In this document: piece by piece, positions 25,701-32,588 of the stretch | Layout: every line of letters starts with the position of its first letter | Position numbering within the stretch: the first letter of the stretch is position 1 | Origin: an uncultured Bacteroidales bacterium | GTDB taxonomy: Bacteria; Bacteroidota; Bacteroidia; Bacteroidales; P3 | NCBI GenBank assembly: GCA_905234665.1 | Contig: CAJOIV010000013.1 | Location: 1-38,353, forward strand | DNA length: 38,353 nt | Reading direction: 5' to 3' | Position numbers and translations under genes: made by a program | Notes under the pieces: model-generated | Database searches by the model: none | The model's input: only the letters and a program-made list of their open reading frames with translations | What the model was told of the DNA's origin: nothing

Positions 25701-27291
25701 TGTAGAAGCCTATGAGCTTGTCGTGTACGTGAATCATGTTGGTGCCTTCGTCAAAGGCCACCATGCCGGCCTTCGAAAGGTTGTGCACCATGAGCTTGGT
25801 CTGTGCCTCATCCATGCCGATGGCCTTCTGGAAGGAGACCAGGCCGAAGTCGTGCTTCATGTCGTGCTTCTTCATGAACTGGTACATGCGCACCACGGGG
25901 CTGACATTGTCGATGCCCTGCACCTCGCGGCCTTTGCGCTCCGAGTAGTAGCGGTTCGACTCGAAGGTGACAAAGGTCTGGACGCCAGGCTGCTGCACCA
26001 TGCAAAACTCCACCTCGTCCTTGTCGATGAGCCAGTTGATGCTTTCGCAGTAGATGTCGAACTGGTGGTAGGTGTCGTTGTAGGGGCTATAGTAGTTGCG
26101 CTTGGTGTTGTTGAGGAGGTTGACACGCTGGTCCTTGACGGTGTAACGCACCAGGACGCCGGCGTTGGTGAGGGAGTCGTCGCCGAGATACATCTTGACT
26201 GCGGCACGCTCGGAGGTGAGCATGTGGGGCAGGATGGTGAACTTGGTGGCGCTGACCACGAGGAACCGTTTGCCGCCGCGGTAGAAGACCATCGAGGCCG
26301 GGTTCTTCTCGTCGTTGGTCACAAAACGGGGGCCGTACATCATGAAGCTGCCCTCGAAGTCGACGCCCGGCATGACATCCTTCAGATGGAAGTCTTTCTG
26401 GTAGGAGCGGAACTTGGGGAAGTTGTACTTCTCGGGCTCGGTGCGGGTGCTGAGGGCCTCTTCGAGGGTGCCGAGGAGGGGCTTCGGGAAGTAGCGCGTG
26501 TTGACGAAACTGACCGAGTCGGCCTCGAACTTGGGGAACTTGGTGATGGCCGTATAGCGCTTCAGTTCGGCATAGCACTCCGAGCTGGCCAGGCCGGTGC
26601 GCTCCCAGGTGATGCGGCCGCCGCGGCCCTCCCAGCGGTTGTCGAGGTAGTAGTATTCTCCCACCGTGTTGTGGAGGGTGTTGTTGTCGGCGTTGTTGCC
26701 CGTGCCGGAACTGTAAGAGAGCTCCATGGGGGTGTCGAAGACGGTCTTGATGTCGTTCTTGCCGACGGCGAAGGAGAACTTCGTCCCCGCCTGGGCGTGC
26801 CACTGCGAGGTGCGCGAGGCGTAGAGCGTCCTGTCGGCAAGGAGCTGTACGGAGTAGTCGATGAACCCTATGATTTCCTTTGTCTTCTGCGTCTTCTCCG
26901 GCAGGGCGGTGAAGGCGGCCATCCACTCGTCGAAGAGGGTGGCCGAGACCTTGTTCTGGCTGTAGGTGATGTAGGCCTGCGTCAGGTTGAGGTAGTCCGG
27001 CAGAGGCTCCATCTTGGTGGTGCGGGCGGCGTTGTAGAGGTCGACGGTCTTCTGCTTCCGCTTGGCGTCGAGGGTGTTGTAGATGTCGGCGAATTGCCCA
27101 GCCACTTTGTTGTTGGCCTCGATTTTCTCCTCCACCTTGGTGGCGGAGTTGAGGTAGTCTTTCAACTGTGTGGCCATCTCCTCGACGGTGAAGGTCACTT
27201 TCTTTTTCACGGGACGGTTCTGAGCCATTGCCTGCGGCGACTGCATCAGCAGCATCAGGGCGGCAAAAAGGTATAAAGCGGTGCGTTTCAT
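22747..27291 (-). CDS. Very large secreted protein of unknown function (1514 residues)
   Basis: The signal peptide is clear (MKRTALYLFAALMLLMQ, cleavage near AMAQ-N). The protein then has an alpha-helical N-terminal ~130 residues (EEMATQLKDYLNSATKVEEK... and paired helices). A long, beta-rich body follows, with many segments alternating polar and hydrophobic residues and repeated G-x-G phrases (GGKGTYTDTVALSYGGLRGKGKLDYL). It ends in an acidic tail (ADDDEEEEE). No catalytic motif, T9SS sorting domain, lipobox or membrane helix is seen, so periplasmic or outer-membrane-associated location is the simplest inference. The composition of the body recalls AsmA/TamB-like envelope proteins, but I do not claim homology. 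Codon use matches the surrounding genes, so it is probably long-resident. It stands alone, with no clear promoter match upstream. Confidence 0.85.
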   Translation of the reverse strand: MKRTALYLFAALMLLMQSPQAMAQNRPVKKKVTFTVEEMATQLKDYLNSATKVEEKIEANNKVAGQFADIYNTLDAKRKQKTVDLYNAARTTKMEPLPDYLNLTQAYITYSQNKVSATLFDEWMAAFTALPEKTQKTKEIIGFIDYSVQLLADRTLYASRTSQWHAQAGTKFSFAVGKNDIKTVFDTPMELSYSSGTGNNADNNTLHNTVGEYYYLDNRWEGRGGRITWERTGLASSECYAELKRYTAITKFPKFEADSVSFVNTRYFPKPLLGTLEEALSTRTEPEKYNFPKFRSYQKDFHLKDVMPGVDFEGSFMMYGPRFVTNDEKNPASMVFYRGGKRFLVVSATKFTILPHMLTSERAAVKMYLGDDSLTNAGVLVRYTVKDQRVNLLNNTKRNYYSPYNDTYHQFDIYCESINWLIDKDEVEFCMVQQPGVQTFVTFESNRYYSERKGREVQGIDNVSPVVRMYQFMKKHDMKHDFGLVSFQKAIGMDEAQTKLMVHNLSKAGMVAFDEGTNMIHVHDKLIGFYKAISKEKGHDYDALTLESNAQSVNAVLDLSTLDLNVHGIEKFVVSDSQLVVVHPYSGDITVKRNRDILFSGHINVGRFEMNVTNAYFSYDDFRFDLPQIDSLRFYVTDFKRRDKLHMVRTPLYSLVGDIQIDLPDNHCGLKKNPDYPIFNSRQPSYVYYDRPFILGGVYDRSRFYYSLNPFVLKQLTDFQTDSLEFGGTLTSAGIFPDIVEPLKVMRDYSLGFIKGTPKGGLPAYGGKGTYTDTVALSYGGLRGKGKLDYLTSTVKTDKYIFMPDSMVAQSDTFFVRPEQDFPDIQNSSTIVRWYPYRDSMTVSQLKDGPLFTMYQKQTLLAGRVTLQPKGAAATGTASLHDGTLRSPWFTLHTTTMDANVTSFSLRSAKYDNIAFQANNMRSHIDYEAHTGQFNANDSLSRTLLPALGYAAWIDQYTWDWESFFLALDNSHSMETDGMGALPLRERAKRMDKMPGAHFESTDPKLHNIKFSAIGSEYLYNELELTNRNVFALPIADVLIAPPADTLHISQGGNMSMMKGAQLLASAENGNHLFYDCDIIVEHGKKYSGKGVIDYVALDDSRQPITVTSIAPDAQGHTVAQGVVPDEAHFVLSPAFGFAGDVRIEAERKDYYFSGGVRLLHECTPIDQLGLLSYADYLDPDNIRVVVPQTPVDWKGNRINAGIRLDGENLKPTAAFLTKQQPGVELLASYGLLYHDNNAGTYTITSQRKLDDDDVVDRYVTLHTDDCTIDGEGPITFGLTEGPASIYAYGKAHLDPKDDKNFSLQTVFGVKFPIDDGVLKQMAQQIQDDLRPSPANADNDLLRSSLMFAMGEEDGLSTYQDYLITGAFPKLTGNLDNTLLFENVKWEYSPLKGYTANCVTGLSHVGKKQLHVNVRLKAQFYRKGTSEHLVLYIQVAGDHWYYFHYDLRAQSLKIASNVGEWNDRILAINKDKRKIDGFSYSVANSRVEIQNFLSWFSGNGAPVPDADDDEEEEE

Positions 27292-27503
27292 GCTTTGTAT
27301 AGATGTATTTTATCTCTAATAACGCAGGAATGTCCCGTTTAGTGCACCGTTGTGAAAGAAAAAGATGCAAAGTGTCATAAAACGGGAGGGAGAAGAGCTT
27401 TTGCACCAGGGGGAGGGGCGCCGGGAGGGAATACAATCAGATGATTTCCTTGTTGTTGGGAAGAAGTTGTCCGGGGAAGGTGCCGTATGTCGGAAAAAAT
27501 GCC

Positions 27504-27511
27504 TAATTTTG
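27504..27511 (+). promoter_or_regulatory. -7 element of the LtaS-like gene promoter
   Basis: TAATTTTG matches TAnnTTTG, followed by CACCC. It lies 67 bp before the start at 27579. The upstream TTTG element is not evident. The divergent gap 27292-27503 shows no other gene. Confidence 0.65.
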
Positions 27512-27538
27512 CACCCTCAAATTGCAAACACCCCCGAA

Positions 27539-27573
27539 CCTGTCACAGGGTTTTCCCGCGGGAACAGTGGCAG
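27539..27573 (+). promoter_or_regulatory. Structured leader with overlapping palindromes before the LtaS-like gene
   Basis: CCTGT-C-ACAGG (27539-27549) is followed by the perfect palindrome TTCCCGCGGGAA (27553-27564). CTGTCAC (27540-27546) can also pair with GTGGCAG (one G-T pair) just before the start codon. These alternatives suggest an operator or an RNA fold in the leader. Confidence 0.4.
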
Positions 27574-27578
27574 ACGTT

Positions 27579-29519
27579 ATGAGAAAAGGAAATAGATACT
27601 GGTATATCCTGGCGGTCTACGCGACAGGCATCGTCATCTTCACCCTCTTCCGGCTGGTGAACACGCTGGTCTACTGCATGAGCGCCGAGTCGTGGCCCGA
27701 TTTCGACGGGCAATATGCCTACGCCCTGCTGATGGGCTGGCGGTTCGACACGGTGGTGAGCTGCTATCTGCTGACAATCCCCCTGCTGCTGGCCATCATC
27801 GGCGAGGTGGCACGCATCCGCGCCAAAGGCTATTATCTGACAATGCACATCCTGACGGTGGTACTCTACACGGTGGCCTTCTTCGCCTGCTCGGTGGACG
27901 TGCCGTTTTTCAGCTATTTCTTCACGCGGCTCAACGCGGTGTCGGTCAATGAGGTGGACTCGTTCGGCCTGATTGCCGACATGATTCTGAGCGAGCCGGT
28001 CTACCTGCTGGGGCTGGCGGCCTTCATCGGCCTGGCGGTGGGCTATGCCTTCCTGATGCGGTGGGTGTACCGCCGCCTGCTGCGCGACGCCTCAGCGTTC
28101 CTGCCCGTGGGGTGGGCCGCCGCGGTTGCCGCACTGATGCTGTTCGTCGGCTTCTGGGGCATGCGCGGACGACTGAGCCAGAAGAGCCCCATCCGCGTGG
28201 GAACGGCCTACTACTGCGGCGACGCCTTCCTCAACCAGCTGGGCCTGAACCCTCTGTTCACCTTCGTCAAGAGCATGGAGGAGATGAGCAAGAGCGCCAA
28301 CCAGCCGCTGACACTCATGAGCCCCGACGAGGCATGGGCCGTCTACGAGGCCGACCACGCCACCCCCGTGGACAGCGCACTGGCCGCCACGGCGATAGCA
28401 TTGCCCGAGGGGATGAACGTGGTGGTGGTCCTCATGGAGTCCATGTCGGTCGACAAGACCGGACTGCTGCAGCCCGAGCGGTCGCTGACACCCAACCTCG
28501 ACAGCCTGATGCACAACGGCCTGGTGTTCACGCAGTGCTACTCGGCCGGCATACACACCTACAACGGCATCTACTCAGCCCTCTACGCCCATCCCGCCGT
28601 CCTGGCGCGCCACACGATGAAGCACACTTTCATCCCCCTGATGTGCGGCCTGCCCCACCAACTGAAGGCGCAGAACTACCAGACCGCCTACATGATGACC
28701 CACGACGAGGACTACGACAATATGCGCGGATTCCTTCTGGCCAACGACTTCGACAGCGTGCTGGGTCAGCACCACTTCCCCGCCGACGAGAGCATAGGCA
28801 CCTGGGGTCTGCCCGACCACAGGCTGCTGGACCACGCCATTGAGCACTGCAATGCCGTGGCCGGCAACGGCGCGCCGTTCCTCACGACAATAATGACCTG
28901 CAGCGACCACGCCCCCTACAGTATCCCCGACGGCATCAACTTCTCAGCCCGCAGCAAGGAGATGGCGGGCAAAATTGTCGAGTATGCAGACTGGTCCATA
29001 GGCCGATTCATGCAGATGGCCGCACAGCAGGAGTGGTTCGGGAACACCGTCTTTATCTTCATCGCCGACCACGGTGCCGCCGGGCAGAGCATCTACGACA
29101 TCTCCCTCCCCTACCACCATGTGCCGATGCTCTTCTACTGCCCCACACACATCGCACCCCAGCGGTGCGACCGGCTAGCGCTGCAACTGGACCTCTACCC
29201 CACCCTCATGGGCATGATGCCCTACGCCTACGAGAACAACACCTTCGGCCTCGACCTCCTGCGCCAACGGCGGCAGCTGGCCTACTTCAGCAGCGACACC
29301 AAAATCGGCGTCCTCGACACCGCCTGGCTCTACATCTGCCATGTGGCCGAGAACAACGAGCATCTCTACCACTGGTGCGACACCACGGCGGGCGACCAGA
29401 TCGCCCTCCACCGCGACAAGGCCGACACTATGCGGCGCTACGCCCTCGGCCTCGTGCAGCATTCCTACAACATGCTTGAAAACCACACAACGAGCTGTGG
29501 CACCCCACTCACACATTAA
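27579..29519 (+). CDS. LtaS-like membrane sulfatase / phosphoglycerol transferase family protein
   Basis: A 646-residue protein with about five membrane helices in the first ~210 residues, followed by an extracytoplasmic alkaline-phosphatase/sulfatase fold. Motifs match the LtaS/MdoB (EptA-related) group: NVVVVLMESMS with the metal-binding Glu, SAGIHTYNGIYSALY with the probable catalytic Thr, MTHDEDYDNMRG and TVFIFIADHGA with the Asp-His pair. In Gram-negative bacteria such enzymes usually transfer phosphoglycerol or phosphoethanolamine to envelope glycans or lipids; the substrate here is unknown. The frame extends 19 codons upstream, but ATG 27579, where the MRKGN... N terminus precedes the first membrane helix, is preferred. 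The final codons and the TAA stop lie in the octamer tract that separates it from rsmE. Confidence 0.87.
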   Translation: MRKGNRYWYILAVYATGIVIFTLFRLVNTLVYCMSAESWPDFDGQYAYALLMGWRFDTVVSCYLLTIPLLLAIIGEVARIRAKGYYLTMHILTVVLYTVAFFACSVDVPFFSYFFTRLNAVSVNEVDSFGLIADMILSEPVYLLGLAAFIGLAVGYAFLMRWVYRRLLRDASAFLPVGWAAAVAALMLFVGFWGMRGRLSQKSPIRVGTAYYCGDAFLNQLGLNPLFTFVKSMEEMSKSANQPLTLMSPDEAWAVYEADHATPVDSALAATAIALPEGMNVVVVLMESMSVDKTGLLQPERSLTPNLDSLMHNGLVFTQCYSAGIHTYNGIYSALYAHPAVLARHTMKHTFIPLMCGLPHQLKAQNYQTAYMMTHDEDYDNMRGFLLANDFDSVLGQHHFPADESIGTWGLPDHRLLDHAIEHCNAVAGNGAPFLTTIMTCSDHAPYSIPDGINFSARSKEMAGKIVEYADWSIGRFMQMAAQQEWFGNTVFIFIADHGAAGQSIYDISLPYHHVPMLFYCPTHIAPQRCDRLALQLDLYPTLMGMMPYAYENNTFGLDLLRQRRQLAYFSSDTKIGVLDTAWLYICHVAENNEHLYHWCDTTAGDQIALHRDKADTMRRYALGLVQHSYNMLENHTTSCGTPLTH

Positions 29520-29599
29520 CCCACTCACACATTCACACATTTACACATTCACCCACTCACACATTCACACATTTACACATTCTCACATTCACACATTCC
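29507..29599 (+). repeat. ACACATTC octamer tandem repeat, long tract
   Basis: About eleven variable units (ACACATTC, ACACATTT, ACCCACTC) cover the end of the LtaS-like gene, supply its stop codon and reach to 1 bp before rsmE. Confidence 0.92.
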
Positions 29600-29600
29600 C

Positions 29601-30305
29601 ATGCGCCTCTTCCTCTCTTCCGACACCACAGCCCCCTACGCCACGCTCCTCCCCGACGAGTCGCGCCACTGCGTGCGCGTGCTGCGCATGGGCGCGGGCG
29701 ACGAGGTGTGGGTCACCTCGGGCGACGGCACAATGTGCCGCGCCCACATCGCCGACCCCGACGAGCGGGCCTGCTCGGTCGAGATTGTCGAACGGATTGA
29801 CGACTACGGCCACCGCCCCTTCCACCTGCACCTCCTCGTAGCCCCCACCAAGAACGCCGCACGCATCGAGTGGCTGGTGGAGAAGGCCGTGGAGATAGGC
29901 ATCGACCGCATCACACCCATCATCTGCGACCACTCCGAGCGCGGCGTCCAGAAGACCGACCGTCTCGACCGTATCGCCCTGAGCGCCATGAAGCAGTCGC
30001 TCAAGGCCCGCCGCCCGCAGATTGACGCGCCCGTACACCTGATAGACTTCCTCCAACAGCCCACAGAGGTCAGCAAATATGTATGCTACTGCGTGGGCGA
30101 CGAGCGCCACACGCTGCGCGAACTCTACACCCCCGGCACCGACGCCGTCGTCCTCATCGGCCCCGAAGGCGACTTCAGCCCCCGCGAGATTGAGGCCGCC
30201 CTCGCCGCCGGATTCCAGCCCGTCACCCTCGGCGACAGCCGCCTCCGCACCGAGACCGCCGCCCTCTACGCCGTCACCGCGCTAAACTTCCTGAACAGCC
30301 TATGA
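29601..30305 (+). CDS. rsmE: 16S rRNA (uracil(1498)-N3)-methyltransferase
   Basis: RsmE methylates U1498 of 16S rRNA in the decoding region, using S-adenosylmethionine and a SPOUT (knotted) fold. The 234-residue protein has the N-terminal PUA-like domain with SRHCVRVLRMGAGDEV, then LLVAPTKNAARIEWLVEKAVEIGI, the cofactor-binding VLIGPEGDFSPREIEAA and the knot motif LGDSRLRTETAALYAV. All are intact and the length is normal. The start follows the octamer tract by 1 bp. The stop overlaps the next gene by ATGA (30302-30305). Confidence 0.95.
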   Translation: MRLFLSSDTTAPYATLLPDESRHCVRVLRMGAGDEVWVTSGDGTMCRAHIADPDERACSVEIVERIDDYGHRPFHLHLLVAPTKNAARIEWLVEKAVEIGIDRITPIICDHSERGVQKTDRLDRIALSAMKQSLKARRPQIDAPVHLIDFLQQPTEVSKYVCYCVGDERHTLRELYTPGTDAVVLIGPEGDFSPREIEAALAAGFQPVTLGDSRLRTETAALYAVTALNFLNSL

Positions 30306-30964
30306 AGAAGACAACCAATAAAGTACTAGTAGCACTAGTAGTACTAGTGGCACTAGTTGGGCAGGCAAAGGCCCAGACCCAAATCGCCCTGCTGAAGTAT
30401 GGCGGTGGCGGCGACTGGTACGCCAACCCCACCTCGCTCACCAACCTCATCGCCTTCTGCAACGCCGACGCACAGATGAACCTCGCGCCGCAGTACGCCG
30501 TGGTCGACGTGGGCAGCAGCGAGCTGTTCAACTATCCCTTCGTCCACATGACGGGCCACGGCAACGTGGTCTTCTCCAACCAGGAAGTGCAGAACCTGCG
30601 CAACTACCTCGTAGGCGGCGGATTCCTGCATATCGACGACAACTACGGCCTCAAGGAGTTCGTGGTCCCGCAGATGAAAAGGGTCTTCCCCGAGCTGGAC
30701 TTCGTCGAGCTGCCCTTCTCGCATCCCATATACCACCAGAAGTACCACTTCCCCAACGGGCTGCCCAAGATCCACGAGCACGACAACCTGCCGCCGCGCG
30801 GCTACGGCCTCATCTACGAGGGGCGCCTGGTCTGCTTCTTCAGCTGGGAGTGCGACCTCGGCGACGGCTGGGAGGACCAGGATGTCCACAACGACAGCCA
30901 GCAGACCCGCCAGAAAGCCTTCCAGATGGGCGAGAACCTGCTGCAGTACGTCTTTACAATGTAG
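30302..30964 (+). CDS. Secreted DUF4159 protein
   Basis: A 220-residue exported protein of the DUF4159 family: ALLKYGGGGDWYANPTSL, FVHMTGHGNVVFSNQEVQNLRNYLVGGGFLHIDDNYG and PFSHPIYH...FPNGLPKIHEHD are the recognisable blocks. The function of the family is unknown; relatives occur in Bacteroidota near BatA-type and RsmE genes. The signal peptide core VLVALVVLVALVG is written as a 9-nt tandem repeat. The gene overlaps rsmE by 4 bp. Its last 46 bp before codon GTC are identical to 34521-34566, and the ending GTC-TTT-ACA-ATG-stop differs from the displaced copy (GTA-TTC-ACG-AAT-stop) mostly at silent sites. The present 3' end may thus have been supplied by an inserted element. Confidence 0.88.
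   Translation: MKKTTNKVLVALVVLVALVGQAKAQTQIALLKYGGGGDWYANPTSLTNLIAFCNADAQMNLAPQYAVVDVGSSELFNYPFVHMTGHGNVVFSNQEVQNLRNYLVGGGFLHIDDNYGLKEFVVPQMKRVFPELDFVELPFSHPIYHQKYHFPNGLPKIHEHDNLPPRGYGLIYEGRLVCFFSWECDLGDGWEDQDVHNDSQQTRQKAFQMGENLLQYVFTM
30325..30359 (+). repeat. Four copies of a 9-nt repeat (ACTAGTNGN) in a signal peptide
   Basis: ACTAGT occurs at 30325, 30334, 30343 and 30352, exactly 9 nt apart and in frame, encoding the Leu-Val-(Ala/Val/Gly) pattern of the signal peptide core. CTA is otherwise little used in these genes. Confidence 0.93.
30906..30951 (+). repeat. 46-bp direct repeat, left copy (att-like), in the DUF4159 gene 3' end
   Basis: Identical at all 46 positions to 34521-34566. 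It encodes RQKAFQMGENLLQY inside the intact DUF4159 gene. Sequence diverges immediately outside on both sides. Confidence 0.93.
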
Positions 30965-30986
30965 GGACGTACTCCCGCGTACGCCC
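30964..30986. terminator. Hairpin between DUF4159 gene and convergent T9SS gene
   Basis: GGG-A-CGTAC (30964-30972) pairs with GTACGCCC (30979-30986) around TCCCGC with one bulged A. No T tract follows. It may stop convergent transcription or be a dispersed palindrome. Confidence 0.4.
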
Positions 30987-30991
30987 GGCCG

Positions 30992-32560
30992 TCATCTCTT
31001 CAGGCTCAGACGCTGTGTGTAGACCCCCTGGGGGGTCTTGAGCGTGACGAGATACAAGCCGACAGGATGGTTTTCCAGATGAATTGTGATGACGGATTCC
31101 CCATTGACGGGATATTCCATTACCTCCCGACCCAAGATATCGGTAACGGACAATACAGACGAACCTGACAGGAGAAGGTTGGAGATCTGTACGGTCACTA
31201 CACCCATCGTCGGGTTGGGAGTGAGCGTAAATGCGGATTCCTCTTCTTTCAACAATGGAATGCCGACGGTATCATTATGGGGAAATCCATAATCCTGTCT
31301 CTCTACAAACAGGCCCTGCATCTCCCTGTAATCCCTGTAGAAGAAGGCCGTGAAAGCCGTATCCTGAAACACGACAAACTGCCGGGGATTGGAAGTGTCG
31401 CCGTCGTTCCAGTGACGGAAAACCAGCCTCTCTTGCACGGTATCCCCTTCCAAGGTGTCGGAGAAAAACGCTGTCAGGGTCACCGTGTCGCCTACAAGAT
31501 AGTTACCCCCACCCGTCACGTGTCCGAAGGGTTCAGCATTGCTCTGGGTTGTGACAGAGAACGCTGCCGTATCACTCACGAAAAGTGCCACCAAGGTGGT
31601 GTCCTGGGTGATATAAACATCGCGTGGGTTGGAGTTGTCACCGTCGCTCCAACGGACGAAAGTGTATCCGGGCCTGGCCTCCGCCGTGAAGGTCTGGGTG
31701 GTCCATTTCGACAATTGCCCCGAAGGCCCGGCCGACCCCATCATGGTGTCGTTGACCTGCACATCGACTTCCGCGAAATCCACCCGTGGCATATAAAGCC
31801 CCCAAAAGTATCTCATTACGACCATTGAAGTCATGGTTGTGTCGTCTAAAAGGAATATGTGAGCCCAGGGCATGTTGGGGAATTGGCAATCTGCATTATA
31901 GTATGGTGGATATAAATATGCGTATTGGGTAAATGTGGGTGTAGGAAGGTTATTATTTATCGCCAGATTGTTGTTCAATGTCCCGACCATATAGAACAAC
32001 GAGTTGACAACCACGGGGGTGTCAAGGGCAATCTCATACAGTTCACAGCTCATGTATCCTGAATGGGCCGTTGTTCCTGTCGAGTCATTGGTAATAGGGA
32101 GCATCAGTGTTTTGGGTTGGGCGGTGTCCCAACGGGCGATGGCCAGAAGCCGTAGCGAATCCTTGTCATTGCCTCTTTCACACTGGTAGATGAGAATATA
32201 CTCAGGACTCATCGGAGCATCTCCCACGGGCGTACCCGGACGCCGGTCCGCGCGGTTTATCTGCCATACCCCGACACCTGTTATGGCTATCGGGTGTTCA
32301 GTCGTATCTCCTTTTGCGCTGGATAAAAAGGGACCAACCCCAACTCCGCCGACCTTACCAAACCAGAATGGCTGTATATTCGGACTACTTCGGTATGCGG
32401 GGTAAGCGCTGTCGTAGGTCTCACAATCCGAGTACCAGGTTGAATAATAATAGCCTTCCAACTTGCCGTCCCTCGGATAGAGAGTATCAACGGTCTGTGC
32501 CTCCACCATCACCGGGGCTATCGCCATCGTGGCCAACATCAAGGTTATAATCTTTCTCAT
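30992..32560 (-). CDS. Secreted protein with two beta repeats and a T9SS type A sorting domain
   Basis: A 522-residue exported protein. The signal peptide (MRKIITLMLATMAIAPVMVEA-Q) is followed by a ~300-residue region with no recognised domain. Next come two InlB/Listeria-Bacteroides-type beta repeats of ~75 residues, recognised by GYTFVRWSDGDNSNPRDVYITQD and LVFRHWNDGDTSNPRQFVVFQD. The last ~80 residues (FTLTPNPTMGVVTVQI, VTDILGREV, NHPVGLYLVTL, TQRLSLKR) are a type A C-terminal signal for type IX secretion, so the protein is expected on the cell surface or released. The frame continues upstream to 32836, but that part overlaps the neighbouring gene and lacks a signal peptide, so ATG 32560 is chosen. 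It follows the 32589-34085 gene by 28 bp. Confidence 0.85.
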   Translation of the reverse strand: MRKIITLMLATMAIAPVMVEAQTVDTLYPRDGKLEGYYYSTWYSDCETYDSAYPAYRSSPNIQPFWFGKVGGVGVGPFLSSAKGDTTEHPIAITGVGVWQINRADRRPGTPVGDAPMSPEYILIYQCERGNDKDSLRLLAIARWDTAQPKTLMLPITNDSTGTTAHSGYMSCELYEIALDTPVVVNSLFYMVGTLNNNLAINNNLPTPTFTQYAYLYPPYYNADCQFPNMPWAHIFLLDDTTMTSMVVMRYFWGLYMPRVDFAEVDVQVNDTMMGSAGPSGQLSKWTTQTFTAEARPGYTFVRWSDGDNSNPRDVYITQDTTLVALFVSDTAAFSVTTQSNAEPFGHVTGGGNYLVGDTVTLTAFFSDTLEGDTVQERLVFRHWNDGDTSNPRQFVVFQDTAFTAFFYRDYREMQGLFVERQDYGFPHNDTVGIPLLKEEESAFTLTPNPTMGVVTVQISNLLLSGSSVLSVTDILGREVMEYPVNGESVITIHLENHPVGLYLVTLKTPQGVYTQRLSLKR

Positions 32561-32588
32561 GGGTAATATAAAATATAATTGGGTTGGA

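Noticed and set aside
22732..27276. A fully open 1514-codon frame antisense to the giant secreted protein
   Set aside because: The translation is dominated by Val, Glu, Gly, Leu, Asp and Ala with no domain, signal peptide or membrane pattern. It arises because GC-rich codons on the sense strand rarely give stops on the other strand. The sense product has a proper signal peptide.
29507..29599. CRISPR-like array
   Set aside because: The repeat unit is about 8 nt, continuous and without unique spacers; it is a microsatellite-type tract.
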